In this document: positions 35,094 through 43,124 of the stretch, piece by piece | Position numbering within the stretch: the first letter of the stretch is position 1 | Layout of the letters: each line of letters begins with the position of its first letter | Source of the DNA: an uncultured Pseudanabaenaceae cyanobacterium | GTDB lineage: Bacteria; Cyanobacteriota; Cyanobacteriia; PCC-9006; JAAUQQ01 | Assembly: GCA_937949725.1 (NCBI GenBank) | Contig: CALECT010000032.1 | Location: forward strand, 1 to 64,000 | DNA length: 64,000 bases | Direction: 5' to 3' | The notes under the pieces: generated by a model | Seen by the model: the letters and a program-made list of their open reading frames with translations, nothing else | Databases searched by the model: none | What the model was told of the DNA's origin: nothing | Translations under genes and position numbers: made by a program

Positions 35094-35236
35094 AGATTGC
35101 TGTGGATGGATCAGTGTGGACCAGCGACTGACTCTAATGGGAACTGGGTCTCACAGCAGGCTTTCATCCTGAACCGTAGGATAAAGCTCAAGGCAAATCG
35201 TTCTAGACTTTAGATTCGTCATGGGACAGAAGCGAT

Positions 35237-36130
35237 ATGGCACTTTGGGGTGGAATTGAGGCGGGGGGGACAAAGTTTGTTTGTGCGGTGGGCACAGCGC
35301 CGGACAAGCTCAGTGCAGAAATACGTATCCCAACCACCACGCCGGATGAAACGCTAGGTCAAGTGGTTGAGTTTTTTCAGCAGCAACAAGCCCTACACGG
35401 TGAGATTGAGGCGATCGGCATTGGGGCGTTTGGCCCCGTAGACGTGAATCCAGATTCATCGAAGTTTGGCTGGTTTTTGAATACGCCCAAGCCCGGCTGG
35501 CAGCAAGTTGACTTTGTAGGCCTAGTAAAGCGCGAGCTGGGGGTGAGGGTTGGCTTCGATACTGATGTGAATGCAGCAGCCCTAGGCGAGCATCGCTGGG
35601 GAAATGCCCAAGGCATTGAGAACTTCATTTATTTGACGGTGGGGACTGGCATTGGCGGGGGCGGGATGATTGGCGGCAAGCTGATTCACGGCTTATTGCA
35701 TCCTGAAATGGGCCATATTTTGATTCCCCATGATCGATCTGCTGATCCATTTCCAGGGTCCTGTCCTTTTCACCAGAATTGTCTGGAAGGTTTGGCCTCT
35801 GGCTTTGCAATGGAAAAGAGGTGGGGGCAAAAGGGAGTCTCCCTGCCAGCGGATCATCCGGCTTGGGCTTTGGAGGCTCGCTATCTTGCAGTGGGCCTAG
35901 TCAATTACATTTTCACGCTGTCTCCCCAACGGATCATTCTGGGTGGTGGGGTGATGGAGCAAAAACAGCTGTTTCCCATGGTGCGAGAGCAGGTGCTTGA
36001 GCAACTCGGCTCCTATCTGGATGTGCCAGCAATAACTCAGAATATTGATAGTTATATTGTGCCTCCAGGGCTGGGGAGTCATGCTGGACTGGCAGGTGCG
36101 TTTGCCCTGGCATTGGCAATGGCAGAGTAG
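35237..36130 (+). CDS. ROK-family sugar kinase (fructokinase-like)
   Basis: A 297-residue kinase. The phosphate-binding loop is [14 protein letters not shown] (about 5-18). [11 protein letters not shown] and [10 protein letters not shown] (about 136-145) carry the catalytic Asp just upstream in DTDVNAAA. The ROK zinc-binding region is HPEMGHI...[14 protein letters not shown] (about 155-190), with three Cys/His ligands visible. Pattern and length fit bacterial fructokinases and mannokinases acting on cytosolic hexoses. It sits alone between the RidA gene and the monooxygenase. Confidence 0.92.
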   Translation: MALWGGIEAGGTKFVCAVGTAPDKLSAEIRIPTTTPDETLGQVVEFFQQQQALHGEIEAIGIGAFGPVDVNPDSSKFGWFLNTPKPGWQQVDFVGLVKRELGVRVGFDTDVNAAALGEHRWGNAQGIENFIYLTVGTGIGGGGMIGGKLIHGLLHPEMGHILIPHDRSADPFPGSCPFHQNCLEGLASGFAMEKRWGQKGVSLPADHPAWALEARYLAVGLVNYIFTLSPQRIILGGGVMEQKQLFPMVREQVLEQLGSYLDVPAITQNIDSYIVPPGLGSHAGLAGAFALALAMAE

Positions 36131-36277
36131 CTCTGTCTGTGAGGGCTAGCGAGTCAATGGATTAAATCCCTTTGGCTCTATTCGTTAGCGCTGACAATGT
36201 TTTGATTTGCAATCCTCGGGACTAGAAGAGGATCAAATCTGGGACGATCAATCCGTCGTCTTCGCGGCTTGGGTTCT

Positions 36278-37681
36278 ATGGGTGCTTTGAATGCGGATGC
36301 TCATCTCTATGATGTGGTGGTCATTGGCGCAGGTCCAGTGGGGCTGGCAACGGCAGTGGGCTTGCGATCTCGCGGCATTACCAATATCGCTGTGCTTGAA
36401 CGGGCCAGAAGCTTTCGGCAAGTGGGGCAAGTGCTGGATATTCTGCCCAATGGCCTACGGGCATTGAAGTATCTCGATCCCCAAGCCCACCAAGCAATTC
36501 TCGAACCCACGGCTCCCGCCGGTCCACCTAGACCCGCCTCTCAGTGGTTCTATCGCGATCTTCAGGGACAACCGATTCGTTCCGTCTCAATGGATAGTGA
36601 GGATTGGTTGGAGAAATATGGGGAAGGGCGCAACTCCCTGTCTTGGTTTAACGTGCAAACTCGCCTCCGGGAGCTGCTTCCCCAGGAGGACATTTGGGTC
36701 AATCATCGTTGCATCAATCTCAAGGCAGAGGCGGATTATGTCGAGATTGATTGTGTTTCTAATACAACAGAAGAACGTAATCCCTACGCCCATTGGGCGA
36801 CACCCGCTCCGGAAGTCGCTGAAACTGCGTCTCCCGCAACGCTTGAAAACAAGCAGCTCCGGGCCAAGCTCGTCGTTGCAGCAGATGGGATCAATTCCAC
36901 GGTGCGCCAGTGGCTCCATCCAGAGGGCTCCGGCTTTGTTCAGGCAACACCAGTCTATTCAGGGTTTGTGGCCTTTCTTTGTATGGATGTGGGAGAACTG
37001 CCCGAGGCGTTATGGGCTGAGCTTTCAGAACAATATTTCCAGGGGCAGCCCATTGTCACGGTCTGCCAGGATGCAGAGCCCCATGAAGCGGCATTGAGTC
37101 TCGATGCACCAACGGGCCGTTCCAGAATTATGATGTTTCGCCGGGGTAATAGTTGCGGCTACATTGTTCATGCCCCCATCAGCTTGGAAGTGTTGCAGGG
37201 TAAGTCTGGTGCAGCGTCTATCGACTTGGCCGTACAACAATTGGAGCAGGCCGGTTTCTCCGATTGTATTAAGCAGTTTGTGGGCCTGGCTCCTCCCGAG
37301 CAATTTACTCAGCGTCCCTACTACATGCATCCGGTGGACTTGGAAGGCAATACAGCAGCTTGGTCGTCTGGGAAGGTGGTTTTAGTGGGAGATGCCGCCC
37401 ATGGGATGCCGCCGTTTTTGGCCCAGGGCGTGAATCAGGGCTTTGAGGATGCAGCGGTGGTTGTGGCTGGGATTGAACGTATTCGTCAGCAGGGGCTATG
37501 GGGAGATGAGGGGGCGATCGCTTCTCAATTCCAGCAGTACGAGCAACTGCGCCGCCCGGTAATGGCTCGCGTTCAGAAGCTGACGTTGACGGAAAAGGCA
37601 CGCTGGTCAGATGAACAGTCAGAAGATTACAACCAGTGGGTATTTTGTCGAGATCTAGTGCGGGATCTTGAGGTGTTTTAA
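36278..37681 (+). CDS. FAD-dependent aromatic-hydroxylase-type monooxygenase
   Basis: A 467-residue class-A flavin monooxygenase. It has VVVIGAGPVGLATAVGLRSRG (Rossmann GxGxxG, about 15-20), the DG-type segment VVAADGINSTVRQWL (about 205-219), and the second FAD motif VVLVGDAAHGMPPFLAQGVNQGFEDA (about 368-393). Related to salicylate hydroxylase, UbiH-like and zeaxanthin-epoxidase-like enzymes; the hydroxylated substrate cannot be told. ATG 36278 is chosen over an in-frame TTG three codons upstream. Possibly related in function to the preceding amine-oxidase cluster, but 1.2 kb and a kinase separate them. Confidence 0.9.
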   Translation: MGALNADAHLYDVVVIGAGPVGLATAVGLRSRGITNIAVLERARSFRQVGQVLDILPNGLRALKYLDPQAHQAILEPTAPAGPPRPASQWFYRDLQGQPIRSVSMDSEDWLEKYGEGRNSLSWFNVQTRLRELLPQEDIWVNHRCINLKAEADYVEIDCVSNTTEERNPYAHWATPAPEVAETASPATLENKQLRAKLVVAADGINSTVRQWLHPEGSGFVQATPVYSGFVAFLCMDVGELPEALWAELSEQYFQGQPIVTVCQDAEPHEAALSLDAPTGRSRIMMFRRGNSCGYIVHAPISLEVLQGKSGAASIDLAVQQLEQAGFSDCIKQFVGLAPPEQFTQRPYYMHPVDLEGNTAAWSSGKVVLVGDAAHGMPPFLAQGVNQGFEDAAVVVAGIERIRQQGLWGDEGAIASQFQQYEQLRRPVMARVQKLTLTEKARWSDEQSEDYNQWVFCRDLVRDLEVF

Positions 37682-37730
37682 AGATAATCTCCGGGTCTGC
37701 ATTTATTGAGATGTAGACCATATTCTTGAA

Positions 37731-38423
37731 CTACAACAATCCCCGATAGCGAATAAATAGCAAGATCGCCGCCCAGGAGCCTAACGCAACTTTCAACGCC
37801 ACAAGCACATTCAACAACGGAATCCAGCCACCGCTGAGCAAACTGCCCAACTCTCCCTGGGACAGGCTCAATCCCAGCAAGCTGACCAGCGCGATCGCCA
37901 CAAACAGCAGCACCGACACCTTTTCCCAAATGGCCGCACCATAGCGCTCATACAGCTGCTCCATATACTGAGCCGAAGAAGTGATCGCCACCAATCCAAT
38001 AGCAGTGCCTCCCGCCACCCCCGCAGCAAAACCACCGCCGGGGCTCAGATGTCCGCGAATGGCAAGCTCCACGCAAACCAAGGCTGCAATAGTTGCACCC
38101 AGTCGAGCCAAGACAATGGAGGGCTGGTCCGTAAATTGGTAGACCGTACAGGTCGGCTGCTCATCAGCCAGTAGAAACTTCACTCCCATGATGGCAACGG
38201 TGAAAACCACCACTTCAAAAATGGTGTCATAGAGGCGATTGCGAAAGATGATACCGGAAACGGCATTGGGAACACCGGCTTCGCTTACGACAGATTGGAC
38301 AATTTCCCAGTCAGCTAGCGCCCAGTCCACGGCTTCTAACTCACCTCCATTGCTGCCAAACAGTGGCAACAGCAACAGCTTGAGAAAAACAGCGACCCCA
38401 GCAACGGCATAAATCCACTTCAT
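37731..38423 (-). CDS. mrpB: Mrp Na+/H+ antiporter subunit B (MnhB domain)
   Basis: A 230-residue membrane protein with about six helices. The MnhB core lies at about 75-185: TTxxVLARLGATIAA-like start (SIVLARLGATIAALVCVELAIRGHLSPGGGFAAGVAGG), with the conserved HLSPGGGFAAG loop. It is the last gene of the antiporter operon. The start codon follows AGGAGTTGCC and is 8 bp after the preceding stop. Acts in the cytoplasmic membrane as part of a hetero-oligomeric antiporter for sodium and pH homeostasis. A broken second copy of its N-terminus lies at 42640-42765. Confidence 0.93.
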   Translation of the reverse strand: MKWIYAVAGVAVFLKLLLLPLFGSNGGELEAVDWALADWEIVQSVVSEAGVPNAVSGIIFRNRLYDTIFEVVVFTVAIMGVKFLLADEQPTCTVYQFTDQPSIVLARLGATIAALVCVELAIRGHLSPGGGFAAGVAGGTAIGLVAITSSAQYMEQLYERYGAAIWEKVSVLLFVAIALVSLLGLSLSQGELGSLLSGGWIPLLNVLVALKVALGSWAAILLFIRYRGLL

Positions 38424-38431
38424 GGCAACTC

Positions 38432-39124
38432 CTAAGCGGTATGGGAATGGGAGGACTGGGCCAGAGGACGGCCAGGGCTAGCAGGGGAAGTGGGAACTAA
38501 GTCGAAGTACTCCACTGTGGCCAGCTCGGGGGGGAGGCGATCGCTCAAAATATCGTAAAGCCGCTTGACTCGGACCTGGATTGGGTAAGGGCCAGCTGAT
38601 GTCGGCAATGGCTCGACCGTCACCCCAGACCAAACGGCACTGTGGATACGTTTAGTTTCCAAAGCAACTTGCATGGCTTCAAGGTTCGGGTAGGCCAAAA
38701 TCTCTAACCGCAGGTGGTGGAGCTTGAGAGCCTGCCGCAAGGCTGTGACGAGGGTTTCATCAAGGGGAGAATCGGAATTTTTTGCGATTTCCGCCCCAGA
38801 GGAATTGACCTCAGCCTCAGCGCTAGCGATTGCATCGGCTGTCAATGAAGGCTGCGGAGCGGATGGCTGTGGCTGGACCCAGCCCAGGCGCATTTCCATG
38901 GAGGAGCGCACCGCTACGGCGTAGAGCGTGATCGATAGCATTGTGCCCACCAGCGCTTCGGTCAATGCCACATCTGCAGCGCCAAAGAGTGCGTAGACCA
39001 GGGCCGCGATCGCCCCCAAAATCCCCCGCATCACCAAGGCTTGGTAGGGATTAACTTGTAACACCAACAGCACGGCCGTCAGGGGTAACAATGCCGTAAT
39101 AGCAATCAAATAAAAATCATCCAT
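38432..39124 (-). CDS. MrpA-like (DUF4040/MbhD) subunit with extra soluble C-terminal domain
   Basis: A 230-residue protein in two parts. The N-terminal ~80 residues are an MbhD/DUF4040 module of three helices with GAADVALTEALVGTMLSITLYAVAV, equivalent to the C-terminal end of MrpA or hydrogenase MbhD. A Pro/Ser/Ala linker (about 85-120) leads to a ~100-residue soluble domain with alternating beta/alpha pattern (LRLEILAYPNLEAMQVALE, IHSAVWSGVTVEPLP) that I do not recognise. The large NuoL-like part of MrpA is absent. Start: ATG at 39124 overlapping the previous TGA (TGATG); a GTG one codon earlier is possible. Confidence 0.88.
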   Translation of the reverse strand: MDDFYLIAITALLPLTAVLLVLQVNPYQALVMRGILGAIAALVYALFGAADVALTEALVGTMLSITLYAVAVRSSMEMRLGWVQPQPSAPQPSLTADAIASAEAEVNSSGAEIAKNSDSPLDETLVTALRQALKLHHLRLEILAYPNLEAMQVALETKRIHSAVWSGVTVEPLPTSAGPYPIQVRVKRLYDILSDRLPPELATVEYFDLVPTSPASPGRPLAQSSHSHTA

Positions 39125-39495
39125 CACAACATACCTCCCGAAGGACTCTCATCGTTGACTTGTGATAGTTTCTGGGGCCAATCTGTTTCTTGCTGCAGCG
39201 GTCCATCTCCAGCTGAGCAATAGGCCAGCACATAGCCCAAGACCGTATTCCAAATCGCCAAGGAGATCAGCGCCAGGATCAACAGCGGCCATTCGCGGGG
39301 GATTTTCAAGAGCAGGCCCACGATGATCAGCATGGAGCCGAGGGTGTCAGACACCGATAGGCCATGGAGCTTGTAGAGCACGGAGCGATCGCCCAACAAT
39401 GGCCAAGTGCCCCAAAGCCAAAACCAAAGGCCAAGACCCAGACAGCCATAGCTCAATCCATTGAGCAGCAGCGGAATAACAACTGATAGATTCAT
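39124..39495 (-). CDS. mrpG: Mrp antiporter subunit G (MnhG/PhaG)
   Basis: A 123-residue protein with three helices. The MnhG pattern is present: LGLWFWLWGTWPLLGDRSVLYKLHGLSVSDTLGSMLIIVGLLL. The conserved LHG...DTLG segment between helices 1 and 2 identifies the family. Its ATG overlaps the mrpF stop (ATGA), and its own stop overlaps the next start, so translational coupling is likely. Confidence 0.92.
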   Translation of the reverse strand: MNLSVVIPLLLNGLSYGCLGLGLWFWLWGTWPLLGDRSVLYKLHGLSVSDTLGSMLIIVGLLLKIPREWPLLILALISLAIWNTVLGYVLAYCSAGDGPLQQETDWPQKLSQVNDESPSGGML

Positions 39496-39755
39496 GATTG
39501 ATTCACCCGTCGCAAAATATGGGCCAACAGCATCAGAGAAGCATTACCCAGGCTGAGAATCAGCACGCCCACTAGGCCAATCATCCAGTCATCCCGCAGG
39601 ACGGAAATCACCAAAATCATTAGAGAAGTTTTGGTCGCGATGCTGGCAAAGGCCAACATGCGCTGCCAAACATCTTCTTCTTGGGCCGACTCATAAATGG
39701 GAATCAGCAAAATTCCGATCATCACCAATACAACCCAACTCATAGCTTCGTTCAT
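39492..39755 (-). CDS. mrpF: Mrp antiporter subunit F (MnhF)
   Basis: An 87-residue membrane protein with three helices. It matches MrpF in size and in the central stretch RMLAFASIATKTSLMILVISVLRDDWMIGLVGVLI. It overlaps mrpE upstream and mrpG downstream by ATGA. Identification rests on pattern plus its fixed place between E and G. Confidence 0.88.
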   Translation of the reverse strand: MNEAMSWVVLVMIGILLIPIYESAQEEDVWQRMLAFASIATKTSLMILVISVLRDDWMIGLVGVLILSLGNASLMLLAHILRRVNQS

Positions 39756-40144
39756 GTTTCTCCTCGACGACGAATGCGATGGACCTCAAACCAGCCGTCT
39801 TCTCGACAATTCAAAACGATAGTTTTGGGTGTGAAGGTGATGATGAAAATATCTAGAAAAATCAGGCCCGGCGATCGCTGGGGCTTGACTCGCTCCAGCA
39901 CCACATCCTCGGCCCGGTGGGGCTTGAGCATGATTTCAATGGCTTCCCAATAGGCTTGGGGAATGGCGATCGCCACTTCCCACAGCGTCCGCAGCCAATC
40001 CTTTAGCTTGGGCGGAACCAACTGGCTACTGCGAGGCAACAGCAGCGCCACCGCCAGACCAATGGCAATATTGGCCCAGCTACTATCGGCGGTGAGCAAA
40101 AACCAAATGGTGAGGCGTAAAACAATATCTAGAATGCGAATCAT
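39752..40144 (-). CDS. mrpE: Mrp antiporter subunit E (MnhE)
   Basis: A 130-residue protein: two N-terminal hydrophobic helices (about 5-38), an amphipathic region (WEVAIAIPQAYWEAIEIMLKP), and a cytosolic beta-rich end (FIITFTPKTIVLNCREDGWFEVHRI) typical of MrpE. ATG 40144 is chosen because it overlaps the mrpD TGA (ATGA), as at the other junctions in this operon; an in-frame start at 40159 lies inside mrpD. Confidence 0.92.
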   Translation of the reverse strand: MIRILDIVLRLTIWFLLTADSSWANIAIGLAVALLLPRSSQLVPPKLKDWLRTLWEVAIAIPQAYWEAIEIMLKPHRAEDVVLERVKPQRSPGLIFLDIFIITFTPKTIVLNCREDGWFEVHRIRRRGET

Positions 40145-41631
40145 GCCAGCACCATCCAAAACAGCAGGGTTAGCATCAGGCTCATAGTGCCAATCAGGTT
40201 GTCAAACTGCTCCATCATGCGAGGCAATTTCAGGGGCACTCGCCGAATCACCAGCCAATAAACTGACCAGCCAGCCCCTAAAGTTAGTATTGCTTTAGCC
40301 ATGGAGACTAGGCTATAGGCCTTTAGATAGAAGCCATTTGCCAGTACCAGTCCCCCCAACAAAATCCCCATGGCGATCCAAAAGCCTGGGTTATCGATGG
40401 ACTTTAAAGCGGGTTGATCAACCTCAGCAAGGCTATCTTCAGAACGCCGAGTACCGTGGGGCAAGAAGATAAATTTGGCAAAGGAAATCGCGGTGCCCAG
40501 TGCCGCAACGTTCATACCAATAACCTGCCAGGGCTGAATGGTCTTCAAGGTCAGCGTCTTGGCTCCAAAGCCTGCCAGGAGGGGGAGACCCGAAATGGAG
40601 AGAGCCGCGATCGCCAATACGCCCCACAGCGCCCAAGAAATCGGTTGCTTTTGCAACGCCTTAAAGTTCCGATCCGGCAACTGCCCCGCCCCCAGAAACA
40701 GCGCCGACTTCACCAGCCCATGGGTCAAGGCATAGAAGCCGCCCACCGCCGGAGCCGCCAAGACAAACCCCAACTGGGACACCGTATGGAACGCCAGCAT
40801 CCGCTTGGCATCTTTCTCAAACATGGCATAGCCCACGCCTAGTAGAGCTGTGCCCATTCCCAAAATTCCCAGCAGCGGCTGAAGCTCAGGGAATAGCAAG
40901 GCACAGCGTACCAGGGGAAACACTCCGGTCTTCACCACCACGCCAGATAGCATGGCCGATACCGGCGTTTCCGCTTCGGAATGGGTTAGAGGTAACCATA
41001 AACCCGAGACAAAAATTCCGCCTTTGGTTAGAAGGCCTAGCGTCATTAGGGTGATCGCTTCTGGCGGAGCATCAGCCAGCCCCGTAAAGGCAAACGTTCC
41101 ACTGGACTGATAGAGCAGCACTGCCCCCATGAGATAGAACAGCATGGCCGTGTTGCTGACAAACAGGTAACGCAGGCCGACCCAGATTGCGCGATCGCTC
41201 CTGGCATAGGTCATCAATAAAAACGAGGCAACCCCAATTACCTCTAGCGCCACATAGAGGCTAATAAAGTCAGCGCAGATAAACACCGCATTGACACTGC
41301 CATGGAGAACCATCGCCTGGGCGTAAAAAAAGCCACCCTTGTTGCTCGACCAACAGTAAGCCAACACTGCCGCCGTTACCACCGCATTAGTTAGCACGAA
41401 GTAACCGCTCTGGGCATCGACTTGCAGAGTTACACCAAAGCTATCCACCAGCTGCGTGGTCAGTTCAGAACCTTGAAACAACAGCGGCAGGCTATAGACC
41501 AAAGACAGCAACGCCATCAGCAATGCCAGAGGACGCGCCAGCTTGGGCAACAGATAAATGCTAAAGCCAATCAGAAATGGCAGAGCAATCCAAATGAGGG
41601 TCGTCGTTTCTAGAGATATCACAGCACTCAT
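40141..41631 (-). CDS. mrpD: Mrp antiporter subunit D (NuoM/ND4-like)
   Basis: A 496-residue protein with about fourteen transmembrane helices, in the proton-conducting family shared with complex I subunits. Conserved features are the Glu in VALEVIGVASFLLMTYAR (TM5), the Lys of LLTKGGIFVSGLWLPLTHSEAETPVSAMLSGVVVKTG, and HTVSQLGFVLAAPAVGGFYALTHGLVKSALFLGAG with the broken-helix Lys. Only one D subunit is present; many cyanobacterial operons have D1 and D2. It overlaps mrpC and mrpE by 4 bp each. Confidence 0.94.
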   Translation of the reverse strand: MSAVISLETTTLIWIALPFLIGFSIYLLPKLARPLALLMALLSLVYSLPLLFQGSELTTQLVDSFGVTLQVDAQSGYFVLTNAVVTAAVLAYCWSSNKGGFFYAQAMVLHGSVNAVFICADFISLYVALEVIGVASFLLMTYARSDRAIWVGLRYLFVSNTAMLFYLMGAVLLYQSSGTFAFTGLADAPPEAITLMTLGLLTKGGIFVSGLWLPLTHSEAETPVSAMLSGVVVKTGVFPLVRCALLFPELQPLLGILGMGTALLGVGYAMFEKDAKRMLAFHTVSQLGFVLAAPAVGGFYALTHGLVKSALFLGAGQLPDRNFKALQKQPISWALWGVLAIAALSISGLPLLAGFGAKTLTLKTIQPWQVIGMNVAALGTAISFAKFIFLPHGTRRSEDSLAEVDQPALKSIDNPGFWIAMGILLGGLVLANGFYLKAYSLVSMAKAILTLGAGWSVYWLVIRRVPLKLPRMMEQFDNLIGTMSLMLTLLFWMVLA

Positions 41632-41972
41632 TGGCTATAGGTCTTCTCAATTTCGTGGCTCTCTAATGTCGGGTTATCCCGAGAAAGCTTCATCACGCCC
41701 ACCAGCATTAGCGCCTGAATGGAAAAGCCTATGACGATCGCCGTCAAAATAACCGCCTGGGGCACTGGATCGGCATAGTCCACAGTGCGTTCGGGGTTCT
41801 CCAGGATGGGCGTAAATAATCCCCCGCGAGCCGCAATCAGCACATAAAAGGCAATGACCCCCGTGCTCATCACATCCATGGATAGGATTTTCATCATCAA
41901 GTTCTGCTTGAAAACGATGCCGAAAAATCCACAAAAAATCGTGGCAAAGACTAAGGCTTGGAGAATTAACAT
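41628..41972 (-). CDS. mrpC: Mrp antiporter subunit C (NuoK-like)
   Basis: A 114-residue protein with three transmembrane helices. It has GIVFKQNLMMKILSMDVMSTGVIAFYVLIAARGG, then DPVPQAVILTAIVIGFSIQALML, the MrpC/NuoK signature including the DPxPQAxxLTAIVI segment. The stop overlaps the mrpD start (ATGA). It is 80 bp downstream of a small membrane-protein gene that may be the operon's first member. Confidence 0.93.
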   Translation of the reverse strand: MLILQALVFATIFCGFFGIVFKQNLMMKILSMDVMSTGVIAFYVLIAARGGLFTPILENPERTVDYADPVPQAVILTAIVIGFSIQALMLVGVMKLSRDNPTLESHEIEKTYSQ

Positions 41973-42052
41973 GGTTCAATTTCCATCAAAATCTACTTCT
42001 ACCGATCTCGGCAGGAGAGCAAAGCTGGCTGTGGGCAATACAGCTTAGTGAC

Positions 42053-42316
42053 TTAGAGCTTAATGCGGCACGCTTGGAGCTGAAGCCCGCCTAGGGCTAG
42101 CAGGCCTAAGCTAATCTGAGCTTCGCTAGGAGCAACGGCGAGGCCCCAAAGCGCCGCCACGCTGGAGGCGCAGTAGAGCGCCACACCATAGATTTCATCC
42201 ATGAGGTGGAGGCGACGGGCGATGACAATACAGGCGATCGCCAAACTAAATAGAATGAACCAAAGCATCACAGAAATTCCGTAGGGTGCAGCGGTTGGAG
42301 AGTCTGGCTCACTCAT
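42053..42316 (-). CDS. Small two/three-TM protein at the head of the Mrp operon
   Basis: An 87-residue protein with hydrophobic helices at about 14-34, 42-60 and 64-80. No family recognised. It is on the same strand, 80 bp ahead of mrpC, with no terminator between. It is therefore probably the first gene of the antiporter operon and may replace or assist a missing subunit (inference). Confidence 0.68.
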   Translation of the reverse strand: MSEPDSPTAAPYGISVMLWFILFSLAIACIVIARRLHLMDEIYGVALYCASSVAALWGLAVAPSEAQISLGLLALGGLQLQACRIKL

Positions 42317-42639
42317 AGGCTTTAACCTATGATAAATCTTTTCTCCATTGATTAAACTCTAGCAATGGATGCCTCATTTGTCTTTCGCTCAGGCCTTGAA
42401 AGTTTTCAATAGTAAGGATAAGCAGGAGTTTTGTTTGCGAATCGGGGCAATGCAAAGACTTCGGAGCATTGCCCTCTTCATGGAAGGCGGTCATTTCCTA
42501 TTAAGTGCCGGATGTCTGGCGATTGGGGGATGTGCTCGCCCCAAAAAATGCCCTAAGCTGCATCATTACAGTCGTCGGCCAAAAGTAAATCCAACAGTGC
42601 CAAATATGTTCAGGCGCTGCTCATACATAGTCTTCAGCA

Positions 42640-42765
42640 TCAGCTTAAACCCGGCACTACAGCTCTGTCTAAGGTCTCCAGCTCGGCACTATGGCCGTCC
42701 AACAGTGGCAACAGCAACAGTTTTAGAAAACCAGCGACCCCGGTGATCGCATAAATCCACTTCAT
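42640..42765 (-). pseudogene. mrpB N-terminal remnant
   Basis: A 41-codon frame from ATG 42765 begins MKWIYAITGVAGFLKLLLLPL, nearly identical to the first 21 residues of the intact mrpB (MKWIYAVAGVAVFLKLLLLPL). It keeps weaker similarity to about residue 33 (AELETLD against GELEAVD), then drifts into a stop. DNA similarity (about 80% over the first 65 bp) and codon-level changes show common ancestry with 37731-38423. It is a decayed partial duplicate, or what is left of a second antiporter operon. Confidence 0.82.
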
Positions 42766-42855
42766 AGTGAATTCTGAATAGAAGCTTTGAAGGTTTTTAC
42801 CCACAATCTCTAGAATGCTGGTTATTCAAGCTTCTCCAGATTTTATCCCTCCCCA

Positions 42856-42889
42856 AGAAGACAGCGGCGCAAAATGATAACTGTCTTCT
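42856..42889. other. Hairpin AGAAGACAG / CTGTCTTCT
   Basis: A perfect 9-bp inverted repeat with a 16-nt loop lies in the 800-bp gap between the Mrp operon and the 899-residue glycosyltransferase gene. There is no clear T-run on the minus strand, so a terminator is possible but unproven. Apart from this and the mrpB remnant, 42317-43124 shows nothing. Confidence 0.45.
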
Positions 42890-43124
42890 GCTCGAAGGCA
42901 GTGGGATTGGTGTGTGAGGTTCAGCAAGCTGAACATCGGCAGGTTATAAAAAGAGACGCTCCAGCTTGGATACTTAGGCCGCAACGAGCAAAATCTATGA
43001 TCAGGCCCTGAAATAACTGGAGCCCTGAGGCTTCTGAAGACCTAACCTTGGTCAACTCTTGCCCCTATGAGTGACTCGAAGATAGAGAAGGAGATTTACA
43101 TTTTCCAACACCTAGAAATAACCA

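Noticed and set aside
42369..42746. 125-codon plus-strand frame upstream of the Mrp operon
   Set aside because: Cys/Arg/Pro-rich with no domain; it lies antisense to the mrpB remnant, which explains the bases better.
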